A DNA stretch of 64,000 nucleotides, taken from NCBI GenBank assembly GCA_041913905.1, contig JAYSEK010000005.1:100483-164482 (forward strand). The letters are read 5' to 3'. The stretch comes from Roseateles_B sp041913905 (GTDB taxonomy: Bacteria; Pseudomonadota; Gammaproteobacteria; Burkholderiales; Burkholderiaceae_C). Numbering within the stretch: position 1 is the stretch's first letter; every line of letters starts with the position of its first letter. The notes beneath the pieces were generated by a model. The model had not been told where the DNA came from. It made no database searches and was given only the letters and a program-made list of their open reading frames with translations. A program made the position numbers and the translations under genes. This document shows positions 17,715-26,443 of this stretch, one piece after another.

Positions 17715-20396
17715 ATGAAAAACGTGCAAGTCCATCGCGACACCTTTCGTTTGAGCCCCGTCGTTGCAGGCTGCGCGCTGCTGATGCTGGCGGCGGGCGC
17801 CCAGGCGCAGCAGGCGCAAAACGACAACAAGCTGGACACGGTCACCGTGACCGGCATCCGCAAGGGCATCGAGGACGCGATCTCCGTCAAGAAGAACGCT
17901 ACCTCCGTGGTGGAGTCCATCTCGGCCGAGGACATCGGCAAGCTGCCTGACATCAGCATCGCCGAGTCGATCTCGCGCCTGCCCGGTCTGGCGGCCCAGC
18001 GCGTCAACGGCCAGGCTCAGCAGATCAGCATCCGCGGCACGGCGCCGGACCTGTCGTCCGCGCTGCTCAACGGCCGTGAGCAGGTCAGCACCAGTGGCGA
18101 CCGCTATGTGGAGTACGACCAGTACCCGTCCGAACTGATCAGCGCCGTCACGGTGTACAAGACCGGCGACGCCTCCCTCGTGGGCCAGGGCCTGGCCGGC
18201 ACGGTGAATCTGCAGACCGTCAAGCCGCTGGCCTTCAGCAAGCGCACCATGGCGGTCAACATCCGCGGCGAGAAGAATTCCAACGGCGCGATCGCCGATG
18301 GCGCGCCGTCGACCGGCAACCGCGTCAGCGCGTCCTACATCGACCAGTTCGCCGACAAGACCCTGGGCCTGGCCCTGGGCTTTGCGCACAGCGACCACCC
18401 CGTCAGCCGCTATCAGTTCGAGACCTGGAACTGGGTCAAGAACGGCGGCAACCTGAGCGGTGCCGGCGCTGCCGACAAGACGGCCCTGTACCCGCAAGGT
18501 TTCAAGGGCCTGGACTACGTCGGCCGCGAGAAGCGCGACGGCGTGATGGGCGTGCTCGAATACCGCCCGAACCACCAGTTCAGCTCGACCCTGGACATCT
18601 ACCACTCCAAGTTCAGCTACGACGAAACCCGCCGCGGCATGGAAGTGCCCTTCGAGAACTGGTCGGGCGCCACCTTCAACTCGACCACCATCACCAACGG
18701 CCTGGCGCTCGCCGGCACCTTGCAGGCCACACCGGTGGTGCGCAACAACCTGCTGACGCGCTCCGACAAGCTCAACGCCATCGGCTGGAACAACAAGTGG
18801 GTGGCTGACAAGTGGACCACGGTGCTGGACCTGAGCCACTCCACCGCCGATCACGACGAGACCCTGATCGAGCTGAATTCCGGCCTGGGCGCTGACACCA
18901 TCAGCTACAACTACAACGGCCCGGTGCCGACCTTCAAGTTCGGCAAGGCCTATGACAGCAATGCCAGCGTCAAGCTGGGCGGCCCTTTCGGCAATGGCTA
19001 TGTCAACGTGCCCAGCTTCCGCGACAAGCTGGACGCCGTGCGCCTGGACTTCTCGCGCGACTTCGATGCCGGCGTCATCACCAGCGTCGACTTCGGCCTG
19101 AACTACTCGCGCCGCGAAAAGAGCCGCCAGCACCTGGAGACCGGCTTCAGCGCAAAGAGTGCCGACTTCGCCAGCGCCGACCTGCTCGCACCGACCGATC
19201 TCTCCCGCGTGGGCCTGCCCTCCATCCTGGCCTGGGACATCGACAAGGTGCTGGCACACAACTTCGGCCCCTACACGCCGGCCGTGCTGAACCCCTGGGG
19301 TGCCACCAAGAACTGGCAGATCAAGGAGAACGTGACCACGGTCTTCGCCAAGGCCAATCTGGAGACCGAACTGCTGGGCCGTCCGGTGCGCGGCAACGTG
19401 GGCCTGCAGGTGGTCAACACCGACCAGAGCTCCACCTCCAACACGCTGCTGCAGTGGCCGCTGGCCGCCCTGGTGCCGATCCAGGACGGCAAGAAGTACA
19501 CCGACGTGCTGCCCTCGGTGAACCTGTCCTGGAGCCTGCCTGACCAGCAGCAGCTGCGCTTTGGCGCCGGCCAGGCCATCGCCCGCCCCAAGCTGGATGA
19601 CCTGAACGCCTCCTTCCAGGTGGGCCTGTCCGCCGGCAACACCGGTACGCCCAGCGGCAGCGGCGGCAACCCCAAGCTGGATCCCTGGAAGTCGGACTAC
19701 CTGGACCTGTCCTGGGAAAAGTACTTTGGCAGCAAGGGCTATGTGGCGGTGGCCGGCTTCTACAAGCGCCTGAAGTCCTACATCTACAACGTCACCTCGC
19801 CCTACGACTTCAAGGACTATCCGCTGACCGGCACCGCACCGGATGGCACGCCGATCAAGCCCAGCACCACGATCGGCACCATCACGCATCCGGAGAATGG
19901 CCAGGGCGGTTCGCTGCGCGGGCTGGAGTTCTCGCTGTCCGTGCCGCTGGAGATGGTCAGCCCCTCGCTGAAGGGCTTTGGCGTGCAGGGCAACCTCTCG
20001 CTGACCGACAGCTCCATCAACGTCAAGGATTCGCGCTTCGGCGAGCAGGCGCTGCCGCTGCCGGGCCTGTCCAAGAACGTGCTGAACCTGACGGCCTACT
20101 ACGAGAACAACGGCTACTCCTTCCGCGTCAGCCAGCGTCATCGCGCCAGCTTCCTGGGCTCCATCGGCGGCCCCGGCGGCACCAGCGAGAAGACCTTCAT
20201 CAAGGCGGACACGGTGGTGGACCTGCAACTGGGCTACGAGATCCAGGAAGGCAGCTACAAAGGCCTGTCCTTCCTGCTGCAGGTCAACAACCTGACGAAC
20301 TCGGCCTTCCAGACCTACTCCGGCAGCGAGGACCGCTACCGTGGCTGGGAGAAGTACGGTCGCCAGACCCTGCTGGGCGTGAACTACAAGCTCTGA
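17715..20396 (+). CDS. TonB-dependent receptor, carbohydrate-uptake type
   Basis: This 893-residue outer-membrane beta-barrel has a signal peptide ending at AGAQAQ, then a short segment TVTVTGIRKGIEDAISVKKN that resembles a TonB box plus extension. The plug domain includes SISAEDIGKLPDISIAESISRLPGL and QISIRGTAPDLSSALLNGR. The barrel ends in an aromatic-containing strand (YGRQTLLGVNYKL). The plug pattern is that of the Xanthomonas/Caulobacter receptor subfamily (TIGR01782-like), several of which import maltodextrins or plant glycans. Position after glucokinase, a HexR-like operator upstream and the mal/glg locus nearby favour alpha-glucan uptake. An AAGGAG-like box and ATG at 17715 define the start; a rho-independent terminator follows. 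Confidence 0.9.
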   Translation: MKNVQVHRDTFRLSPVVAGCALLMLAAGAQAQQAQNDNKLDTVTVTGIRKGIEDAISVKKNATSVVESISAEDIGKLPDISIAESISRLPGLAAQRVNGQAQQISIRGTAPDLSSALLNGREQVSTSGDRYVEYDQYPSELISAVTVYKTGDASLVGQGLAGTVNLQTVKPLAFSKRTMAVNIRGEKNSNGAIADGAPSTGNRVSASYIDQFADKTLGLALGFAHSDHPVSRYQFETWNWVKNGGNLSGAGAADKTALYPQGFKGLDYVGREKRDGVMGVLEYRPNHQFSSTLDIYHSKFSYDETRRGMEVPFENWSGATFNSTTITNGLALAGTLQATPVVRNNLLTRSDKLNAIGWNNKWVADKWTTVLDLSHSTADHDETLIELNSGLGADTISYNYNGPVPTFKFGKAYDSNASVKLGGPFGNGYVNVPSFRDKLDAVRLDFSRDFDAGVITSVDFGLNYSRREKSRQHLETGFSAKSADFASADLLAPTDLSRVGLPSILAWDIDKVLAHNFGPYTPAVLNPWGATKNWQIKENVTTVFAKANLETELLGRPVRGNVGLQVVNTDQSSTSNTLLQWPLAALVPIQDGKKYTDVLPSVNLSWSLPDQQQLRFGAGQAIARPKLDDLNASFQVGLSAGNTGTPSGSGGNPKLDPWKSDYLDLSWEKYFGSKGYVAVAGFYKRLKSYIYNVTSPYDFKDYPLTGTAPDGTPIKPSTTIGTITHPENGQGGSLRGLEFSLSVPLEMVSPSLKGFGVQGNLSLTDSSINVKDSRFGEQALPLPGLSKNVLNLTAYYENNGYSFRVSQRHRASFLGSIGGPGGTSEKTFIKADTVVDLQLGYEIQEGSYKGLSFLLQVNNLTNSAFQTYSGSEDRYRGWEKYGRQTLLGVNYKL

Positions 20397-20423
20397 TCCC
20401 TTCATCAAGCACCAATGCCTTTG

Positions 20424-20454
20424 AACCGGCCGGGGAAACCTGGCCGGTTTTTTT
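20424..20454 (+). terminator. Rho-independent terminator of the TonB receptor gene
   Basis: Stem AACCGGCC (20424-20431) pairs with GGCCGGTT (20442-20449), followed by a seven-T run at 20448-20454. It lies 28 bases after the receptor stop codon. Confidence 0.9.
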
Positions 20455-20561
20455 CATGGTGAGACGTCAAGACCTGGTCCATCGCCCCGCGAGGCCTGCG
20501 GGCTTGCAGTTCGGACAAGGCTGGCTAGCATGCGAGGATTCCAGAGCCCGAGGAACCGACC

Positions 20562-21011
20562 ATGGCTGAGACGCATGCCGTTCATCTTCAGCGCATCCTG
20601 CGCGCGCCACCCGAACGCGTCTACCGCGCCTTCCTGGATCCCGCGGCGCTGTGCAAATGGCTGCCGCCGCATGGCTTCACCGCCCAGGTTCATGAGCTGG
20701 ATGCGCGGGTCGGTGGCCGTTTTCGCATGTCCTTCACCCACTTCGGCAGCGGCCACAGCCACAGCTTCCATGGCGAGTACCTGGAGCTGGTGCCCCACAC
20801 GCTGATCCGCCACACGGACCAGTTCGACGACCCGAACCTGCCGGGCGTGCTGAATGTGACCATCCGCCTGCGCGCCGTGTCCTGCGGCACCGAGCTCGAC
20901 GTGGTCCAGGCAGGCATCCCTGCCGTGATCCCGAACGAAGCCTGCCTGCTGGGCTGGCAGGAGTCGCTGGTCCTGCTGGCGCAGTTGGTCGAGCCGGCCG
21001 TCCCCGGCTGA
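20562..21011 (+). CDS. SRPBCC/AHSA1 domain protein
   Basis: This 149-residue START-like protein fits the activator of Hsp90 ATPase homologue (AHSA1) family. The N-terminal strand reads LQRILRAPPERVYRAFLDPAALCKWLPPHGF, followed by a central GGRFRMSFTHFGSGHSHSFHGEYLEL and a C-terminal helix that closes the ligand cavity (GWQESLVLLAQLVE). Such proteins bind hydrophobic ligands; the ligand here is unknown. It appears to be a single-gene unit between the receptor terminator and the next gene. Confidence 0.85.
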   Translation: MAETHAVHLQRILRAPPERVYRAFLDPAALCKWLPPHGFTAQVHELDARVGGRFRMSFTHFGSGHSHSFHGEYLELVPHTLIRHTDQFDDPNLPGVLNVTIRLRAVSCGTELDVVQAGIPAVIPNEACLLGWQESLVLLAQLVEPAVPG

Positions 21012-21146
21012 ACACCGCTGGGCCGCCTGCCATGGTGACCGCCAGCCGCACAGAGAAGGGCGCCACGCTCGCGCAGACCGTGAAGACCCGGTGGTGGCCG
21101 CGCAGGCATTGGTCTACAAAGGCGGCTTCATCGCAGGGAGACTGCC

Positions 21147-22265
21147 ATGTCGCTTCCGTCCGTTCACGGGCCTGCCGGCCGGTCCGTCCGCTGGATCCTT
21201 CTGGGCGCCATCGTCACCCTGCTGCAGGCTTGCCAGCCGGCGGGCAAGATGCCTGACAACGCCGGCCCGAGCGCTGCGTCCGGCGCCGCATCGGGGACGG
21301 TGCAGCCCACTTTGGCCGGTTATCACGACAATGCCGGCCGCGAGGATGCGCTGTCCGGCGGCGTGCGCATGATCCCCGTCACCACGCCCAAGGGCACGTT
21401 CAAGGTCTGGACCAAGCGCGTCGGCAACAACCCGCGCATCAAGGTGCTGCTGCTGCATGGCGGCCCTGGCGCCACGCATGAGTACTTCGAGGCCTTCGAC
21501 AGCTATTTCCCCGGCGAAGGCATCGAGTACTACTACTACGACCAGCTGGGCTCGGCCTACAGCGAGCAGCCCAAGGACGGCAGCCTCTGGGAGCTGGACC
21601 GCTTCGTGGAAGAGGTGGAGCAGGTTCGCCAGGCCCTGAAGCTGGACAAGAGCAACTTCTACCTGCTGGGCCACTCCTGGGGTGGCCTGCTGGCGACGGA
21701 ATACGCGCTGAAGTACCAGCAGCATCTCAAGGGGCTGGTGATCTCCAACATGATGGCCAGCATCCCCGAGTACGTGCGCTACGCCGAGCGCACGCTGATG
21801 CCCGCCATGGACCCTCAGGCGCGCAAGGAAATCCTCCAGATCGAGGCAAAGAAGGACTACGACAACCCGCGCTACATGGAGCTGCTGATGCCGCACTACT
21901 ACGTGCATCACATCCTGCGCATGCCGCCCGATCAGTGGCCGGACCCGGTCAAGCGCGGTTTCGACAAGACCAACCGCGACGTGTATGTGCCCATGCAAGG
22001 CCCCAGCGAGATGAGCTCCAGCGGCAAGCTGGAGAAGTGGGACCGCATGGCGGACCTGGGCAAGATCACCGTGCCCACGCTGACCATTGGCGGCCAGTTC
22101 GACACCATGGATCCCAAGCACATGGAGAAGATGTCCTCGCTGATGCCCAAGGGCCGCTACCTGCATTGCCCGCGGGGCTCGCACATGTCGATGTACGACG
22201 ACCAGAAGACCTACTTCCAGGGCTTGATCCGATTCATCAAGGACGTGGACCAGGGGCGGCCATGA
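21147..22265 (+). CDS. Proline iminopeptidase-type alpha/beta hydrolase lipoprotein (S33)
   Basis: This 372-residue alpha/beta hydrolase has an N-terminal lipobox (LLQAC at about residues 25-29), so it is probably a lipoprotein in the cell envelope. The catalytic serine lies in GHSWGG, the aspartate in GGQFDTMD and the histidine in RGSHMSM. HGGPGATHEYFEAF is the oxyanion/HGGPG motif of proline iminopeptidases, which remove N-terminal proline from peptides. The substrate could also be another small amide. The stop overlaps the next gene by four bases (ATGA), indicating an operon. Confidence 0.88.
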   Translation: MSLPSVHGPAGRSVRWILLGAIVTLLQACQPAGKMPDNAGPSAASGAASGTVQPTLAGYHDNAGREDALSGGVRMIPVTTPKGTFKVWTKRVGNNPRIKVLLLHGGPGATHEYFEAFDSYFPGEGIEYYYYDQLGSAYSEQPKDGSLWELDRFVEEVEQVRQALKLDKSNFYLLGHSWGGLLATEYALKYQQHLKGLVISNMMASIPEYVRYAERTLMPAMDPQARKEILQIEAKKDYDNPRYMELLMPHYYVHHILRMPPDQWPDPVKRGFDKTNRDVYVPMQGPSEMSSSGKLEKWDRMADLGKITVPTLTIGGQFDTMDPKHMEKMSSLMPKGRYLHCPRGSHMSMYDDQKTYFQGLIRFIKDVDQGRP

Positions 22266-22891
22266 AGGGTCAGGTCTTGCCCATCAGTCGTCGGCGGCTG
22301 TGCCTGAAGCTCCTGCCCGCCGGCGCCTGGGCCGCGCTCCTGCCGGTCTCCGCGCGGGCAAAGGCGGGCACCGGCTGGCTGCTGCTGGGCCTGGGTACGG
22401 CGGCGGACCGTCCCTATCGAAGCTGTTCGTTGACCCTGCGCGCCCTGGATGGTGCCGGCGCGGCGCAGGCGCTGCGCTATCCCGCACCGCCCGGCTGGGT
22501 CGGCAAGACCTGGCCCTATCGGACGCCGCAAGCGCAAGGTGAGCTGCTGCTGCTGGCCCTGCCGGCCGGCGGCTACGAGATCCAGGACTTCGAGCTGATC
22601 CAGCAGACCGGCCAGACCCAGCGCATGGCGAGGGCTCAGCGCCCGCTGAGCCTGCGGATCGACTTGCATGAGGGCCGGATCAGCTACATCGGCCATTACG
22701 AGGCGCATGACCAGGGCGAGCTGGCGCTGCCAAGGGACGTGCTGGTGCTGAGCGACCAACTGGAGGCCGCGCAGCGCCCATGGGCGACCGGTGCCGATCA
22801 GTCCCTGCGTCAGAAGGCGCCCGAACGGCAGCTGCCGGACCTGAGCGCCGTGAAGCACCCGCAGCTGCTGCCGCATCTCGGCGATCGTTGA
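22262..22891 (+). CDS. Unknown exported protein, possible Tat substrate
   Basis: This 209-residue protein of no recognised family starts with SRRRLCLKLLPAGAWAALLPVSARAKA. That is a twin-arginine-like signal peptide followed by a cleavage region, so it is likely exported. The rest is beta-rich by eye (alternating hydrophobic residues in GELLLLALPAGGYEIQDFELIQ). It overlaps the S33 lipoprotein gene by four bases and probably works with it in the envelope. Two copies of the dispersed CAGGTCTTG motif (22267-22281 and 22502-22516) lie inside it. Confidence 0.65.
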   Translation: MKGQVLPISRRRLCLKLLPAGAWAALLPVSARAKAGTGWLLLGLGTAADRPYRSCSLTLRALDGAGAAQALRYPAPPGWVGKTWPYRTPQAQGELLLLALPAGGYEIQDFELIQQTGQTQRMARAQRPLSLRIDLHEGRISYIGHYEAHDQGELALPRDVLVLSDQLEAAQRPWATGADQSLRQKAPERQLPDLSAVKHPQLLPHLGDR

Positions 22892-22911
22892 ACGGAATTC
22901 GGAGACAAGCC

Positions 22912-23304
22912 ATGGCCTTGCGCATCGTCAGACTGGGCAGCCCGCGAGCAGCCGATGAAGGCTTGCGCATCGGCACCGTTCGGCGCCCGCCCCGGGGTGT
23001 GCCCAAGAGCGAATTCGCCAGCGGCAACTGGTACGACGTCTGGTACCCCAATCTGGCGCCCTCGGTCGAGACCATGAAACTGGGCCAGGCTGCCGAGACG
23101 CCCGCGCAATGGGCGCAGTTCATCAAGAAATACCGGGCCGAAATGAGCGAACCGGACGCTGAGCGCACGCTGCAGTTGCTGGCGGCGCTGTCGCATGGCA
23201 GCGCCTTCTCCGTGGGCTGCTACTGCGAGGACGAGTCCCGCTGCCACCGCTCGGTGCTGCGCGAGCTGCTGCGCCAGCATGGCGCGGACATCGCGGCGTG
23301 CTAG
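22912..23304 (+). CDS. DUF488 domain protein
   Basis: This 130-residue protein matches DUF488: an N-terminal TVRRPPRGVPKSEFASGNWYDVWYPNLAPS and the conserved Cys/Arg-rich GCYCEDESRCHRSVLRELL near the C-terminus. The role of the family is not established. The ATG at 22912 follows a GGAGAC box; an in-frame upstream extension into the preceding gene has no ribosome site. It lies 20 bases after the Tat-like protein gene and may be co-transcribed. Confidence 0.87.
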   Translation: MALRIVRLGSPRAADEGLRIGTVRRPPRGVPKSEFASGNWYDVWYPNLAPSVETMKLGQAAETPAQWAQFIKKYRAEMSEPDAERTLQLLAALSHGSAFSVGCYCEDESRCHRSVLRELLRQHGADIAAC

Positions 23305-23341
23305 GGCCGCGCCGGCCTGACCGAAGGACGGTGCTTTCGGG

Positions 23342-24034
23342 TCAAGTCGCGGCGGCCGGCGCGCGCAGATCCTGCAGCCATTCGCCCGCAGCGCGGGCCT
23401 CGTCTTCATGGGCCGGGTCACGCCAGGGTTCCTGCAGCGCGGCCTGGTACCACTCGCGCATGGGGGGCAGGTCCAGCAGGCGCTGCGCGTAGGCCTGCGC
23501 CGTGGGCGAAAGCGTCGGCGAATAGGACTGCACCCGCAGTGCCACCGGGGCAAAGAAGGCGTCGACCGCCGTGAAGGCCGGCCCCGCCAGGAAGGGGCCA
23601 CCGAAGCGCTGCAGGCCTTCGCACCACAGCGCGTCCGTGCGCGCCCATTCGGCCAGCAGTCCCGGGCTCCAGTCCCGGACCTTCACCCGCAGCCCGCAGT
23701 TCATGGTGCAGACGTCGCGGATGCGGCCAAAGCCCGCATGCATCTCCGCGCTGGCGCTGCGCGCCCAGGCGCGGGCTTCGCGCGTGGCGGGCCAGACCTG
23801 CGCATTCGACTCGGCCAGGTACTCGACGATGGCCAGCGAATCCCAGACGACCAGATCGCCGTCTTCCAGGCAGGGTACCCGCCCACTGGGGGTGAGGCCC
23901 GCGTAGGCGAGCCCGGCGGCAGGCGGCGCGAAAGGCAGCAGCCGTTCTTCGAAGGGCAGGCCCAGCATGCGCAGCAGCAGCCAGGGGCGCAGGGACCAGG
24001 ACGAGTAGTTCTTGTTGGCAATGGTGAGTCGCAT
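23342..24034 (-). CDS. Glutathione S-transferase family protein
   Basis: This 230-residue GST has an N-terminal thioredoxin-like domain (MRLTIANKNYSSWSLRPWLLLRML, with the cis-Pro loop GRVPCLEDGDLVVWDSLAIVEYL) and an all-helical C-terminal domain. The SSWSLRPW segment suggests serine as the glutathione-activating residue. The ATG at 24034 is preferred over an upstream in-frame start because the GST fold begins right there. It is convergent with the DUF488 gene. Substrate unknown. Confidence 0.88.
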   Translation of the reverse strand: MRLTIANKNYSSWSLRPWLLLRMLGLPFEERLLPFAPPAAGLAYAGLTPSGRVPCLEDGDLVVWDSLAIVEYLAESNAQVWPATREARAWARSASAEMHAGFGRIRDVCTMNCGLRVKVRDWSPGLLAEWARTDALWCEGLQRFGGPFLAGPAFTAVDAFFAPVALRVQSYSPTLSPTAQAYAQRLLDLPPMREWYQAALQEPWRDPAHEDEARAAGEWLQDLRAPAAAT

Positions 24035-24081
24035 GGGCTGTCTTCCTGAAGGGTTCTGAAGGGTTCGTCCGCAGGTTGCGG

Positions 24082-24480
24082 TCACTCGCTGACCCGGCCG
24101 CGCAAGGCCTTGATGCCGGAACGCTGGCTCTTGGCCTCCAGGCGCCGGCGCTTGGAGGCGCGCGTGGGTTGGGTGGCGCGGCGCACGGCCGGCACATGGC
24201 TCGCGGCATCGACCAGGGCCTGCAGCCGCGCCAGGGCCTCGGCCTTGTTGCGCTCCTGGCTGCGTTCGGTCTGCGCCTTGATCACGATGACGCCGTCCTG
24301 GTTCAGTCGCCGGTCCGCCATGGCGAGCAGGCGGTCCTTCAACCAGTCCGGCAAGGCCGAGGCCGCCACGTCGAAGCGCAGCTGCACGGCGCTGGAGACC
24401 TTGTTGACGTTCTGGCCGCCTGGGCCCTGGGCGCGCAGGGCGGTGAACTCCACCTGGTCCTGGGTGATGCGGGGGGGCAT
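24082..24480 (-). CDS. arfB: Alternative ribosome-rescue factor ArfB (peptidyl-tRNA hydrolase)
   Basis: This 132-residue protein carries the release-factor GGQ motif in LRAQGPGGQNVNKVSSAVQLRFD and a basic, Arg/Lys-rich C-terminal tail (TRASKRRRLEAKSQRSGIKALRGRVSE) that enters the empty mRNA channel of stalled ribosomes. Length and layout match ArfB/YaeJ. It acts on non-stop complexes to release the nascent chain. The ATG is at 24480, followed downstream by the GST gene on the same strand after a gap of about 47 bases. Confidence 0.93.
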   Translation of the reverse strand: MPPRITQDQVEFTALRAQGPGGQNVNKVSSAVQLRFDVAASALPDWLKDRLLAMADRRLNQDGVIVIKAQTERSQERNKAEALARLQALVDAASHVPAVRRATQPTRASKRRRLEAKSQRSGIKALRGRVSE

Positions 24481-24600
24481 TGGGTGCGGGGCGGTTCGGG
24501 TCGAGGCAGGGCCCTGCCTTCGATGGTCCAGGAAATGGGAGGACGCAGCATAACCCTTCGTCGGCGGGCCTCCATGGGTCAGGGTCGCTCGGCCTGCGAC

Positions 24601-24624
24601 CGCTGGACCGCTGGACCGCTGGCT
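24601..24624. repeat. Short CGCTGGAC tandem repeat
   Basis: CGCTGGAC at 24601-24608 and 24609-24616 is followed by CGCTGG, in the divergent gap upstream of the unknown gene at 24656. It is minor and of unknown significance. Confidence 0.5.
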
Positions 24625-24655
24625 ATGATCCCGCCATCGTCAACGAAAGCCGCTC

Positions 24656-25114
24656 ATGTCATCCATCGAGATTCACCTTGGCCACGCCCCCTTCACGCTC
24701 GGCGCCAGCCGCGACCAGTTGCGTGCCACGGCGGGCACACCGGACTCCCTGGAAACCTTGCCGGCCGAGGATGGGCAAGAGGCGATGGAGCACTGGTACT
24801 ACGCCGAGCAGGGCGTGGGCGCCTCTTTCTTTGAGGCGGATGGTTGGCGCCTGGGCGAACTCGAGTTTTCCGATGGACGCTGGACTCTGGGGGAGGAAGC
24901 CGTGATCGGCTGCCCGGTGGATCGGCTGCCAGGTCTGGTGAAGGGCTTGAAGCTCGGTCGACTCAAGGGTGCGCAAGCGGTGGAGGGCGGCGGGCGCTGC
25001 CATGAATGCCCGGATGCGGGCGTGGCCTTCTGGGAGGCGGGCGGCGTGATTGCGAGCTTCAGCATCTTTCCGGCGTATGAGGATGATGGTGAAACCGTCC
25101 GGTGGCCGGAGTGA
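24656..25114 (+). CDS. Small soluble protein of unknown function
   Basis: This 152-residue acidic protein has no signal peptide and no recognised domain. It starts MSSIEIHLGHAPFTLGASRDQLRA and contains the motif GGRCHECPDAGVAFWEAGG with two cysteines near the C-terminus. The pattern of short strands (WYYAEQGVGASFFEADGWRLGELEFSDGRWTL) suggests a small mixed beta fold. The coding-like codon use and divergent position from arfB support it as a real gene. It is followed by the tandem hairpin array. Confidence 0.65.
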   Translation: MSSIEIHLGHAPFTLGASRDQLRATAGTPDSLETLPAEDGQEAMEHWYYAEQGVGASFFEADGWRLGELEFSDGRWTLGEEAVIGCPVDRLPGLVKGLKLGRLKGAQAVEGGGRCHECPDAGVAFWEAGGVIASFSIFPAYEDDGETVRWPE

Positions 25115-25180
25115 TGTGAGCCCCTCGCCCAGACTCGCCCCGCTGGACGCGGGCGAGGCTGGGCGGTCCCCCGAGGGGAC

Positions 25181-25502
25181 GGCAATGCTTGCGGCATCGA
25201 GCCGCAAGCATTGCCAGGCGGGCCGGCTTGGGGCGGCCCGGCGCTCGGCCCATGGGGGCTGGCGCCCCTTGCCCCCGCTCTGGATGGCATTGATTGCGGC
25301 GTTGAGCCGCGATCAATGCCGTGGGGCGGGCCGGCGCTCGGGCTGTTGGGGCTGGCGCCCCTTGCCCCCTCTGGGTGGCATTGATTGCGGCGTTGAGGTG
25401 CAATCAATGCCGTGGGGCGGGTCGGCGCTCGGGCTGTTGGGGTTGGCGCTCCTTGCACCCTCTGGGTGGCATTGATTGCGGCGTTGAGGTGCAATCAATG
25501 CC
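25181..25502. repeat. Array of four tandem hairpin repeats
   Basis: The gap of about 400 bases between two convergent genes holds four similar units. Hairpins: 25181-25215 (arms of 15, loop ATCGA), 25286-25320 (arms of 15 with one G:T pair, loop GTTGA), 25377-25411 and 25468-25502 (arms GGCATTGATTGC/GCAATCAATGCC, identical to each other). The spacing of the last three is exactly 91 bases. The linkers are near-identical and GC-rich. The first unit has different stem bases with matching changes on both arms, so the structure is kept while the sequence differs. No coding capacity is likely. Confidence 0.9.
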
Positions 25503-25519
25503 GTGGGGCGGGCTTGTCC

Positions 25520-26443
25520 TCAGATCAGGCCTGGCCATTGCGCGGCATGAGGGGCGAAGCGCTGCCGCAGCGCTTGCTGCAGCTCGGTCGGCAGCGGGCC
25601 CTTCGCCACGACGGCCAGGTTGCGCTTGAAATTCTGTAGGCGGCGGGTGCCGGCGATGATGCAGTCCACGCCAGGCAGCCAGGCGGCGAAGCGCAGGGCC
25701 AGCTCGTCAGCCTCCATCTCTGGGGTCAGGTCTTGCCTCAGGGCTTCCAGCTCCATGGCCTGCCAGCGGTCCCAGTATTGGCCCTCGGCGAAGTCGTCCG
25801 GGCGCTGCGCATGGCGCCAGATCGCACCTGCCAGCGGGCGCTTGGCGATCACGCCCAGGCCGCGCTCGCGGGCGCGGGGCAGGCGGTGGGGGACGTTGGC
25901 CTGATCGCAGAGGCTCACCGAGGCCTGGATCGCGCCGAACACCGGCTCCGCCAAGGCGAAGTCCAGGGCTTCGTTCTCTCCGGAGTAGGCGGCGATGCGG
26001 ATCTTGCCGGCGCGGCGGCAGTCGTCCAGCGCGCGGATGACCTCGCCGCGCTGCAAGGTCTCCAGCGAGCAGGAGTGCAGGTGGGCGATGTCGATCACCT
26101 CCGTGCGCATCACCCGCAGCGCGCGTTCGACGCCTTGCACGATGCAGTCGTAGGTCCAGTCCGCCACGCCCTCCACGCCATAGCCCAGTTTGGTGGACAG
26201 CAGGAATTCGGAACGCCGGTGCGCGAGGTGGCGGCCGATGCGCTCTTCGGACAGGCCGTAGGAGCGCGCCGTGTCGATCAGCGTGACGCCCAGGTCCAGC
26301 ACCGCGTTGAGCAGGGCGCCGGCTTCGGCCTCGCTGCTGCGATCGTCGTTGAGATGCATGGCGCCGAAGCCCAGCGCGCTGGTCTGCAGGCCCGTGCGGC
26401 CGAAAGGGCGTTGCAGGGAGGAGCTGTTCAGCGTGGCACTCAT
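25520..26443 (-). CDS. Aldo/keto reductase
   Basis: This 307-residue protein has the aldo/keto reductase barrel: GFGAMHLN at the first strand, catalytic Asp/Tyr in LIDTARSYGLSEERIG, Lys in LLSTKLGYG, and His in IAHLHSCSLETL. It is the last gene of the mal operon, overlapping the secreted amylolytic enzyme gene by four bases (ATGA). A sugar or aldehyde substrate would fit the context but is not shown. A perfect copy of the dispersed motif (25722-25737) falls inside, encoding RQDLTPE. Confidence 0.88.
   Translation of the reverse strand: MSATLNSSSLQRPFGRTGLQTSALGFGAMHLNDDRSSEAEAGALLNAVLDLGVTLIDTARSYGLSEERIGRHLAHRRSEFLLSTKLGYGVEGVADWTYDCIVQGVERALRVMRTEVIDIAHLHSCSLETLQRGEVIRALDDCRRAGKIRIAAYSGENEALDFALAEPVFGAIQASVSLCDQANVPHRLPRARERGLGVIAKRPLAGAIWRHAQRPDDFAEGQYWDRWQAMELEALRQDLTPEMEADELALRFAAWLPGVDCIIAGTRRLQNFKRNLAVVAKGPLPTELQQALRQRFAPHAAQWPGLI
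25722..25737 (+). repeat. Dispersed motif GGGGTCAGGTCTTGCC, perfect copy
   Basis: This full 16-base match to the consensus lies inside the aldo/keto reductase gene, on the strand opposite to its coding sense. Confidence 0.7.

Noticed and set aside
17700..20408. A minus-strand open frame opposite the TonB receptor
   Set aside because: It mirrors the receptor codon pattern and has no recognised motif.
25181..25502. CRISPR array
   Set aside because: Units are 91 bases with near-identical linkers rather than short repeats with variable spacers, and no cas genes are present.
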